This document shows, piece by piece, positions 1 to 11,837 of a stretch of DNA of 64,000 bases. The position numbers and the translations under genes were made by a program. The stretch comes from Chionoecetes opilio (Eukaryota > Arthropoda > Malacostraca > Decapoda > Majidae): the NCBI GenBank assembly GCA_016584305.1, contig JACEEZ010020410.1, positions 1-64,000 on the forward strand, given 5' to 3'. Under the pieces are notes generated by a model that was not told the origin of the DNA, made no database searches, and saw only the letters and a list, made by a program, of their open reading frames with translations. Within the stretch, counting starts at the first letter, position 1, and each line of letters starts with the position of its first letter.

Positions 1-203
1 TGCCTTTTTTTTCCATTGCATTTTTGTTTTACGGGCCATTCATGGTTTTGGTTTATTGATTCTTTTTTTTATGACCTTGTTATTGTTTTTTTTGTTGTAT
101 GTTTGCGTTCTCGTTTTCTCTTTGTTTTTCAGATTTAGGAGATGTCGTTTAAAATGGTTTATGTTTTTTTCTTCTTGCAATATTTAAATTTTATATATAA
201 TTT

Positions 204-243
<40 letters not shown>

Positions 244-248
244 AAATA

Positions 249-291
<43 letters not shown>

Positions 292-318
292 ATATATATA
301 TATAATATTTTATATATA

Positions 319-361
<43 letters not shown>

Positions 362-644
362 CAATATATATTATAAATATATATTATCGTATATTATCTT
401 TGTATTATTTTATCGATAGATAAAAGAGGAGGATATAGATAATGAAGATTTTGTTTTTGTAAGGGAGGAGCAGGAGTGAGTGGATATAGATAATAAATAA
501 GAGATAATAAAAAATAAAAAAAGGATAAGCAGAAGGAATATATGGAAAGTGAAGACAAAAAAGAAGAGGAGGAGGAGGAGGAGTAGGAGGAGGAGGAAGA
601 GTTAGTGTGGTTAGCAGTGTTGGCAGTCGCGCTTTCCTCCATTT
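1..644. other. Non-coding flank with AT and purine-rich tracts
   Basis: No coding sequence is recognised here. The first 190 bases are T-rich, an AT microsatellite follows, and about 420-610 is an AG-rich stretch with a GGA-type run near 565-600. The short open frames come from low-complexity composition and have no recognisable domain. Confidence 0.7.
194..360. repeat. (AT)n microsatellite
   Basis: Nearly uninterrupted alternation of A and T with a few phase breaks. It can fold on itself and its length is probably poorly fixed in the assembly. Confidence 0.95.
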
Positions 645-871
645 GTGGAGCGGCTAAGAGCCAAACATTTTGTTTGACCCCTCCACTCTTTAGAACAAGG
701 CAAATTAGGTATTGTTGGATTCGTTAGGATGTCTACTTTGTGAAAAACGATGTTCTACAGTCAAATTTTAATTCAAACATTGCCATTTAACCCATTTAAC
801 CCATTTCACCCATACAATATTGAGAATTTTTTAATATCTTAAAAATTGTTATTTTAACACTTACAAAGATT
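645..871 (+). repeat. Left terminal inverted repeat
   Basis: This arm matches the reverse complement of 5966-6193 with scattered substitutions and small indels. Shared blocks include CCCTCCAC, TTTAGAACAAGGCAAAT, TTGGATTCGTTAGGATG, the ATTTAACCC tandem units near 784-810 and TCTTAAAAATTGTTATTTT at the inner edge. The left arm has one extra ATTTCACCC unit compared with the right arm. Confidence 0.85.
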
Positions 872-1094
872 GCAAACTTGGTAATATCACATTAATTCCT
901 TTCTGCCAAGTACACTCGCACAATATATGGGGTTGAAACCCACTTTAATGGTGTTTTGAACCCCCAAATACCCCAAAATATGGGGTTTTATCCAATTTTT
1001 TGGCCATTTTTGACTCGTACTTTGTCTTCAGTTATACAAAGAAGCCCTGGCGCAAAACGTTACACTCATTGTTACTTGATCACTTTCTAATTGT

Positions 1095-1114
1095 GTATGT
1101 TTTTTTCCTTGCAG
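1095..1114 (+). promoter_or_regulatory. Candidate 3' splice site before the element's gene
   Basis: A pyrimidine-rich run ends in TTGCAG, followed by GTTGAAGAAAGTATGG, where the first plausible start codon lies at 1127. This is the form of a eukaryotic acceptor site, so an upstream untranslated exon in the left part of the element is possible. No donor was identified with confidence. Confidence 0.4.
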
Positions 1115-1126
1115 GTTGAAGAAAGT

Positions 1127-4100
1127 ATGGAACCACCAGAAAAACCCACTCAGAAGAGGAGAAGAACGAGACTTTGCGAATGCTGCGTATTTTGCGAGAC
1201 TTCATTATCCAAAACCAAAGCTGATAACCCAGTTGTCCAGAATCCTGGAGTCGAAGGATTGAAATCCATTCTGAAAGCTGCCGAACTTCGTAAAGATGGT
1301 GTCTATGATCGGCTGTTTCCAGTGAAAAACGACATTCTAAAAGGAGATACTGTTATCAAATTCCACCAAAAGTGCAGAGCAAATTATACGAACAAGAGAA
1401 ATTTCCAGATAGCCCAAAGAAACACTGGTACATGTGCTGACGCTGACGATGGTGCAACAGGTAGTGGGCCTACGGTTGGAGTGTCTCGTCTCCGGCGATA
1501 TGACACGTCGCAATTTGACATTCGATCAGGCTGTTTCATATGTGAGAAATCACATAGCTGGAAGGAGAAACTGTCGAACGTCTCAACTGGGACGGGGTCC
1601 ACCACACGGCAAAGAGTGCTTGATGCAGCCATTCAGAGAAACGACTATAAAATTCAAATGCGAATGCTGTCAAACACTGACTTGTTTGCAATGGATGCAA
1701 AATATCATCGCTCTTGCTATTCGTATTACATCTCGCTTACCAATATTAAAGCTGCTAGTGCTAGGGCTAAGGTTGATAAATCTGACAATGCGTGTGCCTT
1801 CAAAAGTTTGTGTAAGGAGATTGAAGAGACTGTCCTGTCCAAAACCATCTCTATCACAACCTTGTCTGTCCTGAATGAACGATTGGTCGCTATATCAGCA
1901 GAGGTCAACTCTAAAACCAACGAGTTTTGTACTACATGGAGATTGAAGGGAGAAATTACAGAAGCATCTCGGAGACAGGATTTCATTCATCGTCCAGCCT
2001 GGGAAGTCTGATCTTGTATGCTCAGGGGATATCACAGTTGTCGAGGCCTTGAAACACGTTGTGAGGCTACAAGTGCATGTAAATGAAATTGGTGAATGTG
2101 AACTCGAATCCTCTGATGATGTCAATTCAGAAGAGGACGCTGTTGTCTTGCATAAGGCAGCTGGTATCATCAGGAAATGTATCGGTGACATTACATTTCA
2201 ATCTGATCATTATGATTCTAGTGGGAATATGGAGACAAAAAAATGCAAGGACTTTGTTCCGAATCCTTTGTATGATTTCGTTGCATGGTGTACTTAAAAA
2301 AAAGACTTTGACAGCGCTACAAGCTATGAATCTGAGACTCACATGGGAAACATTGAAATGAGAGTTCTTACAATATGTCACAACATGATTTCTATAGTTT
2401 GTAAAATCCATACCCCAATAACATTTGGTTTAGGTGTCAAGCTGCACCACGACCATGGTAGTCGAGAACTGATAGATGACCTATCCTCTCTTGGACACAG
2501 CATACCTTATGATGAAGTGCGTAGATTCCTCACTGCCATTGCTTTGGACCAGCTGTCAACCAAGTCTGACGTTCATATACCACGTGACATTTCTGTCTAT
2601 GATCCTGAGAATGTTATTAAGACCACTGTTGATGCCGCAATTGACAATTTCGATCAAAATGAACAGACAATAGACGGAAAGAACCTACACACTCAATGGC
2701 TGTGGTGTTGTATCAAAGGACTCCTAGGCCAGAAGAAACACCTTGCATTCCAAGATCAAACCTAAAAACCCTAGATGCACAGAGCTGTGATGAGGAGGAA
2801 ATCAAACGCTACAACAAACCCCATACTAAACCAGAACCATGTGTGAAATGGGAGGTCAAAGCACTGGATAAGTCTGTTAGTGATGTGGTACTAAAAGACT
2901 TGATTTGGGAAATGGCCCGTGCAAGTCCCCCTGAAACCTCACGTATTCCGGCTTGGGGTGGATTCAATTCTCTAGTTAGTGAGAGAGAAATTCCACTGAC
3001 TCGAATATGGTATCTCCCATTCATTAATGCGCCACCCTCTGACTTCTCTACGATCTACACGACTTTACTGAAATTGGTTGAAATTGTAAATGCAGTGGGA
3101 CAAGAACATGTTCTGGTCACTGCTGACCCGGCAATATATAGCAAGGCTGAACAGATTCTCTGGACTGAGCCAGATCCCTTAGCTGGTCGAGTGACGATGA
3201 GGCTTGGTGGGATGCATCTCACTATGGCTTTCATAGCCAGTATAGGGAAGCTGTTTAGTGATGGTGGTCTCCACAATATGCTGACAGTACCTGAAGTGTA
3301 TGCTCATGCGTCCGTGAGTTTGATGTTGCAAGGGAAGCAGTATGCCAGAGGTCTAAGAGGAATCAGACTGGTAGACGAAGCACTGTTTCACTTGTTTCTA
3401 TCAGCTGCCAAAACCTTTGCAATGAAAAACAAGTTGCCCTGGTTAGATGATGAGACCACGCACTTAATTGCAGATCTAGAGAATACCTTCAAAATGCAAT
3501 CCCTGGAAGCCTGCACTGCTGTGTGTCAGGAGATTGAAATGCGCTTGTCATCCTCTCTTCTCAGTACAATGAAGAAGTTCAAAGACACAGGAAGAGAACA
3601 ATCAGCAACATTCCGTTACTGGATTAGCTTTCTGGATGCTGGTGACACCCTCTTGAAGTTACTTCGGGCAGACCGTGAGGCTGATTTTGAAATGCACCTT
3701 ATCGCCGTCCTTGAAGTCATACCGTACTTCTTCCTGGCAGGCTGCAGCAACTATGCACTATACACCCCAGTCTATGATACGGAAATGCGTCACTTGGAGG
3801 TGTCAGCTCCACGAATGTTTCAGCACATGTCGGAAGGTGGTTTCGTTGTGAAACGCTCATAAAGGACTTTCAACTGCGTTCCTACGGATCAGGCTCTCGA
3901 ACAGAGTATCAATCGCGAGGCTAAAAGCCAAGGTGGTGTCATCGGTTACACACTGAGGAAAAGGAGCCTTAGTTCGCTGGCTGCTGACCCGCCACATAAC
4001 CGGGGAATACGCAGAACGATTCAAAGAAATGTGTACACCTACCAAGTCCAAGAATTCACATGCAGAACTTGGACATGCTCGAGTGACCAAGGACCAGAAT

Positions 4101-5954
4101 GATGTTAAAGTCATCAAGGAATACATCAAGGAACAATGCCAAGATCCATTTGACCTGGAGAGTGTGGCAACCTCCCCAGTTAATATAACTAGTGGTCAGG
4201 TGGCATCAGAAGAAGTCGAAGAGTCGATGAAGGGAGTGCCACAAAAGGGTCGGGAAATGTTCAATCAGTTCACGAAAGAAAGGCTTGTGGACGAAAAGAA
4301 GAGGAATTTCTGCGATCCAATCCCCAAGACAGTAGTCAAAACGTTTTCTGCTATGAGGAAGTGTCTTTCCAGTGATAAGGAAGGGAAGATAATGATCGAT
4401 ACGGAGGTACTCTTTAGAAGACTGCTTGCAGTGTCAAAGAACCGTGATGGGGATATGCGCAAGGTTCTCTCCTACGAACTGGCAGATGTTCCGCCTTCAA
4501 TGTTCCACGACGATGGTTCGATGAGGAAGACCAACAAAGCAGATCCTGCCAAAAAGCTGGAAGCAAATACGGATGAAATTCTTGTCCTTCCTAGTCAGAA
4601 TTCCCCGACGTCATCGCAGTCTGCTGCATACCTCATTGATGGCATGGCAATGTGTCAGGCCCTGAACGAGAATCATTTTAAGACTTTCAAAGATCTTGGA
4701 AAGGTGGTTCTGGACCGAATTGTGCGTCTTCTGAAGAACAGTGCCATGGATCCTTCCATTGACGTTGTGACGTTGGTCTTTGACCGGTACGACAGAGAGC
4801 AGTCAATTAAGTCGACTGAACGACCCAGACGAGGAAGGATGAATTCCGGATTCAACTACCAGATACAAGGGAACAGGGACGTCCCGAACTACAGGAGCTT
4901 CCTCAAAACCAGTACCAACAAGGCTAGTTTAGCTTCATTCATCTGTCAGTACATCTGCGACAATGGACAAGATCTCCTGCCTGCAGATAAATCGGTAGTC
5001 TTGGCAGGTGGATTTGAAGATGGAGAAGTGGTTAAGGTTCTGAATGAAGTGGGTGTGTCCAGTCTTGAGGGGTTGTAAAGGACACAAGAGGAGGCGGACA
5101 CTCGTCTGGTATTGCATGCAATCATGTTATCGAGAGACCATCCAAGGATAATCATTCGGTGTGACGACACGGATGTCCTCGTCTTGTTGGTGTATTACTG
5201 GAGCAGGGGAGCACTGGCCGATGAAGTATATATGCATGCTGGGCACTCAGGGAAATTCGTCTCAAAGGAACGATTAATACCTGTTCACCAAATCAGTACC
5301 AAACTCGGCAAAGCAGCATGCAAGTCATTACCAGCCGTGCATGCTCTGTCAGGATGTGACACGACAAGTGCTCTATACAGACTTGGAAAGCGAACGGCAT
5401 ATTCAGCTCTCACCAAAAATTCAGATGCCTTACAGGGCCTGGAAGCATTCCAGGATGTGCCTACTTTCCTAGATACCGCAAGGCGATTTGTCCTTCTCAT
5501 GCATGGTACAAAAACAAAAAATCTCAGTTCACTGAATGAGCTTCGTTTCGTACTCGCCACCACAACTGATAAGCCCACATCCTTACTGACACCAACAGAT
5601 GATGCCTTCGAACAACATGTATTGCCGGCCCAATACCAAGTAGCAGTGTGGTGTCAGAGTCACATCGCAAAACCTGAGAACATGAACCCAGATGGCCATG
5701 GTTGGCATGTGAATGCAAAGGATGAACTGCGTCCAACAATGTACAAGAATGAATCGGCACCAGCAGAGGTTAGAGACCTAACTCATTTGTACTGCACTGA
5801 CAAAGGTTGTCGCAGACAAAAATGCCAGTGTGTCATTGCTGGACTTGAGTGCATTGACATTTGTTCCTGTGGTGGAGAATATGTGAATCGGCCGGAGATA
5901 AGTGAGGTGGCAAATGGAGATGAAGTCGGAGATGATACGAACATGATAGTGTAA
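1127..5954 (+). pseudogene. Transposon protein with CCHC repeats and FEN1/XPG-like nuclease motifs, broken
   Basis: One reading path of about 1,600 codons, interrupted by TAA stops at 2295, 3860 and 5076 and by frameshifts near 2005, 2695 and 3970. From the ATG at 1127, residues 20-83 and 136-197 form two similar zinc-binding repeats (Cys-x2-Cys, about 55 residues, His-x2-Cys). A middle region (about 2.9-3.85 kb) contains RLGGMHLTMAF and is not assigned to a named domain. The C-terminal third shows, in order, LIDGMAM (about 4640), VFDRYD (4775), EEADT (5088), DDTDVLVL (5163) and SGCDTTS (5349), matching the order of the catalytic acids in FEN1/XPG nucleases. A Cys-rich tail with CxC spacing (5788-5880) ends the protein. 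Related multidomain proteins are widespread in animal genomes, usually unannotated. The fold assignment is inference from motif order. Confidence 0.75.
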
Positions 5955-5965
5955 ATACTGTAAGT

Positions 5966-6193
5966 AATCTTTTCAAGTGCCAAAATAACAATTTTTAAGA
6001 TAATCTAACATTCTCAATTTTGTATGGGTTAAATGGGTTAAATGGCCATGTTTTAATTAGAATCTGACTGTAAAACATAATTATTCATAACGTAGACATC
6101 CTAACGAATCCAACAGTACCTCATTTGCCTTGTTCTAAAGTGTGGAGGGGTAACTCCTTAAATAAGGCCCTTTTTTGGCCTCGACCGCTCCAC
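5966..6193 (-). repeat. Right terminal inverted repeat
   Basis: Mirror of 645-871. It begins a few bases after the stop codon of the element's gene and ends at CCGCTCCAC. Arm length and similarity support one mobile unit rather than two unrelated repeats. Confidence 0.85.
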
Positions 6194-6433
6194 TACATGT
6201 TTACGGCGTCCTTACTGAAAGATGACGGCACACAAACCCTTCTGTTGACTTTGCTTCCGCGGGCGATCCACACGTGCGCATATTTTCGCACGCACGCAAA
6301 TATTTTACGGTTATTTTTATTATTACATATTTTCTTTCCGTATTTTGTATTCGTCTCTTTCCTGTCCGGGTATTTTTCTTTGATTATATTTTAGATATTC
6401 TTTTTCTTTTCAGTGATATTTGTTCGGTTTTAG

Positions 6434-6631
<198 letters not shown>

Positions 6632-6772
6632 TTTATTTAAAGCTTAACTGTTTAATTTTTCCTTTTTTTACGGCAATATGGAAGAATTCTGGCTTTATTT
6701 TTGGTCAAATCTATATATTTCATCGTGTTTTATTAATCTGCGTATCGCTGTGCTCTTGTATCAGCAGCATCA

Positions 6773-7305
<533 letters not shown>

Positions 7306-7309
7306 TTAA

Positions 7310-7511
7310 CTCTTTTAAACCCAGAACGTAATTTGCATTGTTATTTGACCACCATTAGATGATTTTAATGAATATAAGCAACATTTTATACATTATAACC
7401 TAATTTGTATAAGTCCACCAACTAATGAAGTATATTAAGATATATATCGTAATTCTATGGCTGACAACAGACAATTATATATAGCAAAGGAAAGATCTGG
7501 GCGCTAAGGGG
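7310..7511 (+). mobile_element. TTAA-flanked MITE (piggyBac-type ends)
   Basis: A 202-base segment lies exactly between TTAA at 7306-7309 and TTAA at 7512-7515. Its ends are imperfect inverted repeats: the left reads CTCTTTTAAACCCAGA and the right, reverse-complemented, reads CCCCTTAGCGCCCAGA. TTAA duplication is the hallmark of piggyBac-type transposition. There is no coding capacity. A diverged relative in the same orientation lies at 28170-28375. Confidence 0.6.
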
Positions 7512-7515
7512 TTAA

Positions 7516-7883
<368 letters not shown>

Positions 7884-7925
7884 ACCATTGAGCCCGTGAC
7901 CAATTTCTCCTGATCAAGGTTTGAA

Positions 7926-8926
7926 TCAATCAATTATTGGGGGCATACGCCGGGGGGGCGCGTCGCCTCGCCCACCCTACGACGTCACTCCCAGGGGTCA
8001 CCACGCGCGAGTTCCCATGCAGGCTCCTTTCCCATACCAAGCAGCTCTCGACAAGAAACATCAACTTGCCCCAGCCACTAGCCTTGTGGGCGCCCCCTTG
8101 GCCTCCTCCACGCCGGATTGTCTCTTACAGATACAACCCGATGGGAAGGATCGGTTTCAGGGTAGCGTGCCACATGCCCATATAGCCGAAGTTGGCGTTG
8201 ACGGACTATGCAGGTAATAGGCCTCGATTCAGTCTCACGGTGCAATCGCTGATTTGACACGTAATCATCCCAGCGATACCCCATGATTCTGCGAAGACAC
8301 TTATTACCAAAGGCATTGATTCGTCTCTTCAAGTCACTATTTAGTGTCCATGTCTCACAACCATAGAGTAAGACAGGGATCACAAGCGATTTGAAGATCC
8401 GGATCTTTGTCCTCCTGCACAGGTACCGACAACGCCAAATACTCCTGTTGAGCGAGTCCATAACCCCGTGGGCTATGCCAATCCGCCGTAAAACTTCTTG
8501 ACGTGACCCGCCGTCATTATGGACTGCGCTACCAAGGTATGTAAAACTTTCCATGATCTCAATGTCCTCGCCACACGCATGAACAGACTGTACTGCTTCA
8601 TCTAGTAAGTCTTCAACACCTGGACCTTTGTCTTGAGCCAGGAGACCTCAAGTCCCAAAGGCTTTGCCTCCTCGTGCAGCGCCTCGAGAGCCATCACCAG
8701 AACCTCCAGCGACTCAGCAGAGATTACTGCATCATCGGCAAAAACAAGATCAGTGATCTTGGTGTTGCCGACAGATGCTCCACAATCACTTTGATCTACA
8801 ACCTTGTCCAATACCCAGTCCATACAAGCGTTGAAAAGTGATGGGGCAAGGACGCACCCTTGCCTCATTCCTGTATTCACAGGAAAGAAGCCGGATACAC
8901 CTGCCCCACACTTCACAGCACTCTCA
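7926..8926 (-). mobile_element. 5'-truncated RTE-like LINE insertion with TSD
   Basis: The segment is flanked by the direct repeat GGTTTGAA (7918-7925 and 8927-8934) and interrupts an arm whose uninterrupted mirror copy exists at about 12530-12545. Read on the minus strand it starts inside a reverse-transcriptase palm domain and ends, after the C-terminal coding end, in ATAATTGATTGATT. A short tandem tail of ATTG type is typical of RTE-clade LINEs, which lack a poly(A) tail. The insertion is 5'-truncated, as is common for target-primed reverse transcription. It postdates the inverted duplication because the other arm lacks it. Confidence 0.85.
7935..8926 (-). pseudogene. RTE-type reverse transcriptase, C-terminal fragment
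   Basis: On the minus strand the palm region reads TGMRQGCVLAPSLFN followed by LVFADDAVIS (near 8725-8750), the catalytic FADD box. After a frameshift near 8600 it continues with SFTYLGSAV, LVIPVLLYGCETW and CLRRIMGYRW, the conserved thumb/C-terminal segment of RTE-type pol proteins, and RRPRGRPQG near 8080. The last part (8080-7935) is frameshifted but still resembles the usual family end. The endonuclease and most of the RT are missing because of 5' truncation. It is non-functional. Confidence 0.85.
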
Positions 8927-10166
8927 GGTTTGAAGGTGGTTTTTAAATGACTTGAGGATACTGAACAAAATAAGCCCCCATGTCCCTCGCAAAATTGCGG
9001 GCTAACTCCGCCAAGGGGCAAAATCCAAGATGGCCACCGTGAAAACTAGATTTGTCATATCTTAACTCATTTAATAGCTATTAATATGTTCTTGGTGTCT
9101 AAATGTATGTTTTTTAGGTCAGAGAAAGCAATAAAGACATCATAGAGTGGATTTATGGACAAAAAGTCATTGTAATTGATTATTTTATTAAAAAATGAAG
9201 ACAAAACATTTAAATATTCATCATTTTAGAGAACCGTATCATGCTTACCGGCCACTAATCACATGAAGCTTTTATTCACTGGATTATAACTCAACTGGAT
9301 GTTACTGAAAAAAGATGTAACCCAATTCATCTCAAAACGTGTTACAAGAACTCCAAGTAACACGATATGGCTGATACACAATTTGAATTTGTTCTATATA
9401 TGTGTCTATATATATGTTCTATATATATGTGTATATCTTCTAGTATGTGTATATTGCCGAAGTATTCTAGGTGTCAACAAATAGGTTTTTCAGACCAAGG
9501 TTTTCAATGCTAAAATGAATTGATTTGTCTAATCAAAATTGAAAACAATTATTGATTTATCCTAACTCGTTACATATTTAACATAAAGCAGGCAGAATCC
9601 ACAACCTATCATAACTATTTAACTGACAATTATGGATAACATGAATGGGCAATTTTATACATCAATGTCATTATCCTCGTTTTCATCATATGAATCGCTC
9701 TCTCCTGAATCTGTATCTCCTGGTGTTAGGTCTTGAAGTTGAACGACATCCTTCAAATGCATTGGTAGTGCTGGTCTTGTGTATTGCACTGGCTTACACA
9801 AGCCATTTTCAACAGCCCATCCATGTGAAAGTGGAGACGGAGAAGGATCTACCTTATGATAATTGAGAAGCATGTGTGTTCGATCATTTCCTCTTGTTAC
9901 CTTCAGGTCATGTGAATCTCTATCTGGTGGAAGTCTCAGTGTTGATTTTCTCTTCATCTGGTTCCATTTTCGTACCCTTGCTTCACCAATAGATTTTCTC
10001 ACCTTGTCATTATAGATGTATCTTAAGGTGAATATTGCCATGTCATTCAGAACAGACTGTGTGACCGGCAATGACTTCCCAAAACAACAAGCAGAGCACG
10101 TGCATCATCTGAGATTCCCTTGGTAAAAATTGATGCTTTCCCGTGGCCAAAAAAGGCAGTTGTGGT
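8927..10166 (-). repeat. Left arm of the large inverted repeat (main part)
   Basis: Matches the reverse complement of 11327-12535 with roughly one difference in fifteen bases and some indels. It contains the C-terminal coding end (stop near 9655) and about 700 bases of 3' flank. The outer 46 bases of the arm lie at 7880-7925, displaced by the LINE insertion. Confidence 0.85.
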
Positions 10167-11361
10167 GTCTGATCCGCTGTGAATATGTAGTTGAACTATA
10201 ATCTCTGCTACCTCTTTGGAGCATAGTTTTTTACAATCTATGATGTTCTTCTTCTTCTTAACTGCTAATACTCCATCCATTGTATGGGCAACATATGCAG
10301 ACAAAACTAGAGCGTCTGTATCTTCAGCACCAATGACAACATCAGTATCAATGCCTGATCTTCTGATTTGGGAATATATAAACAAGAGAATCGTGTCTGC
10401 TTCGATGTGTTCACATTCAAAATTGCCAATTCTGTCTCTTGTGGATAAATTCCAACACTTTGGACCCATTGAATATACAAACTTGACATTGGGATGTTCA
10501 CAGCACCTTAGACGGATCTCATCTTGGATAAATGACTGCAAGCGTTGTTTATTAGCTGGATTGTGCAACAAATGCTGGAAAGCTCTAGCTGAGGGAAATT
10601 TGTCTGAAGGGCGGATGAAGATGTTCTTAGAGCCTTCAATATTACTAGAGCGAAGATTTCGTTCACTCCCTTGATGGTAAATGGCAAGTCATAGCGGTCA
10701 TTCACCAACACAATCTTTGAAGCATTTTTGTGTCTGGACATTATTATGGACAATATCTTGGAAGCATAATCCCGCCATATGAAGCTAGTACCATCTGATT
10801 GTTCACGGTCCTCAAATGATGGGGTTGACAGACGCCATATGAATCCCATATCAACTATAGCAATGTACTCCTTGGAATCCAAGGTCTCCATATATAATTT
10901 ATCCACCAATTTGGACTATTGGGTCTTTCTCATTGTCCCGTTAACGTTGTATATGGGCAAACCTTCATCAGTCATTCAATATTCCATCACGTTAATGAGG
11001 TTAAACTTGTCGTCGTGTGTTTCTGCTAGTGCTATGATAGACGCCATTGCCTTGTTCTCCATGGCCTATGATTTGGTAACCTTGTCAGTATTGTCACCTA
11101 TGACAGGTGGTGGATTACTGAACTTCCGTCGTGAGTTTCTGTGCACTGTAAAGTAAAATGGTATATTGTAACTCAACATGCGGTCATTGCAGAATATCCT
11201 TCACCATCGTGATGAGCTGACTCGAAGTCATCAACAAGTGCAGTAGAAACCAGAACACCAGATTGAAGAGATCTCAGGTTAGGATTGCCTGTGTTGAATG
11301 GGTCACAGGAAAATTCAGTGATGCACCACAACTGCCTTTTTTGGCCATGGGAAAGCATCAA
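9655..11361 (-). pseudogene. Second FEN1/XPG-like transposon protein, 5'-truncated and broken
   Basis: Minus-strand remnant of a protein related to but clearly diverged from that at 1127-5954. In order it shows DPFNTGNPN (about 11310), AIVDMGFIW (10836-10866), VLVNDRYDLP (10681-10712), EHIEADT (10393-10413), AEDTDALVLS (10300-10329) and HSGSDTTTAFFGHGK (10138-10182), then a C-terminal domain rich in basic residues and an acidic tail (DSGESDSYDENEDNDIDV) ending near 9655. The acidic positions match those of the first protein. At least three frameshifts and several stops (for example between 10910 and 11160) break the frame. The N-terminal zinc repeats and middle domain are absent because the copy is cut at about 11327-11361. 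The tail differs from the Cys-rich tail of the first protein. Confidence 0.75.
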
Positions 11362-11837
11362 TTTTTACCAAGGGAATCTCAAATGATGCACGTGCTCTGC
11401 TGTGTTGTTTTGCCAAGTCATTGCCGGTCACACAGTCTGTTCTGAATGACATGGCAATATTCATCTTAAGATACATCTATAATGACAAGGTAAGCAAATC
11501 TATGGGTGAAGCAAGGGCACAAAAATGGAACCAGATGAAGAGAAAATCAACACTGAGACTTCCACCAGATAGAGATTCACATGACCTGAAAGTAACAAGA
11601 GGAAATTATCAAACACACATGCTTCTCAATTATCATAGGGTAGATCCTTCTCCGTCTCCACTTGCACATGGATAGGCTGTTGAGAATGGCTAGTGTAAGC
11701 CAGTGCGATACACAAGACCAGCACTACCAATGCATTTGAAGGATGTCGTTCAACTTCAAGACCTAACACCAGGAGGTACTGATTCAAGAGAGAGCGATTC
11801 ATATGATGAAGACGAGGATAATGACATTGATGTCTAA
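11327..11837 (+). pseudogene. Inverted duplicate of the protein's C-terminal part
   Basis: Plus-strand copy of the C-terminal segment coded at 9655-10166. It starts at TTAFFGHGK, runs through SVLNDMAIF, a basic segment and PALPMHLKDVVQLQDL, and ends at EDEDNDIDV with TAA at 11835. It has a frameshift near 11410 and in-frame TAG codons at 11673 and about 11690. It has no upstream coding part and exists only because of the inverted duplication. Confidence 0.8.

Larger units (their letters stand above)
645..6193 (+). mobile_element. DNA-transposon-like element with ~225 bp TIRs and FEN/XPG-like protein
   Basis: The unit is bounded by two long inverted repeats (645-871 and 5966-6193) and contains one broken gene on the plus strand that fills most of the interior, as in an autonomous DNA transposon. 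I do not recognise an established superfamily from the ends or the protein. The outermost shared bases are GTGGAGCGG on the left and its complement on the right. A target-site duplication is not certain; CAT next to both ends is a weak candidate. The gene carries three in-frame stops and at least three frameshifts, so this copy cannot be active. The TIR arms still match over most of their length, so the insertion is not extremely old. The extent is well supported by the mirrored ends; the transposition mechanism is inference. Confidence 0.8.

Noticed and set aside
2295..2297. Reading the broken gene at 1127-5954 as several separate small genes
   Set aside because: Consecutive pieces continue the same protein family in order, with single stops and 1-2 base shifts between them, so one decayed gene is the simpler reading.
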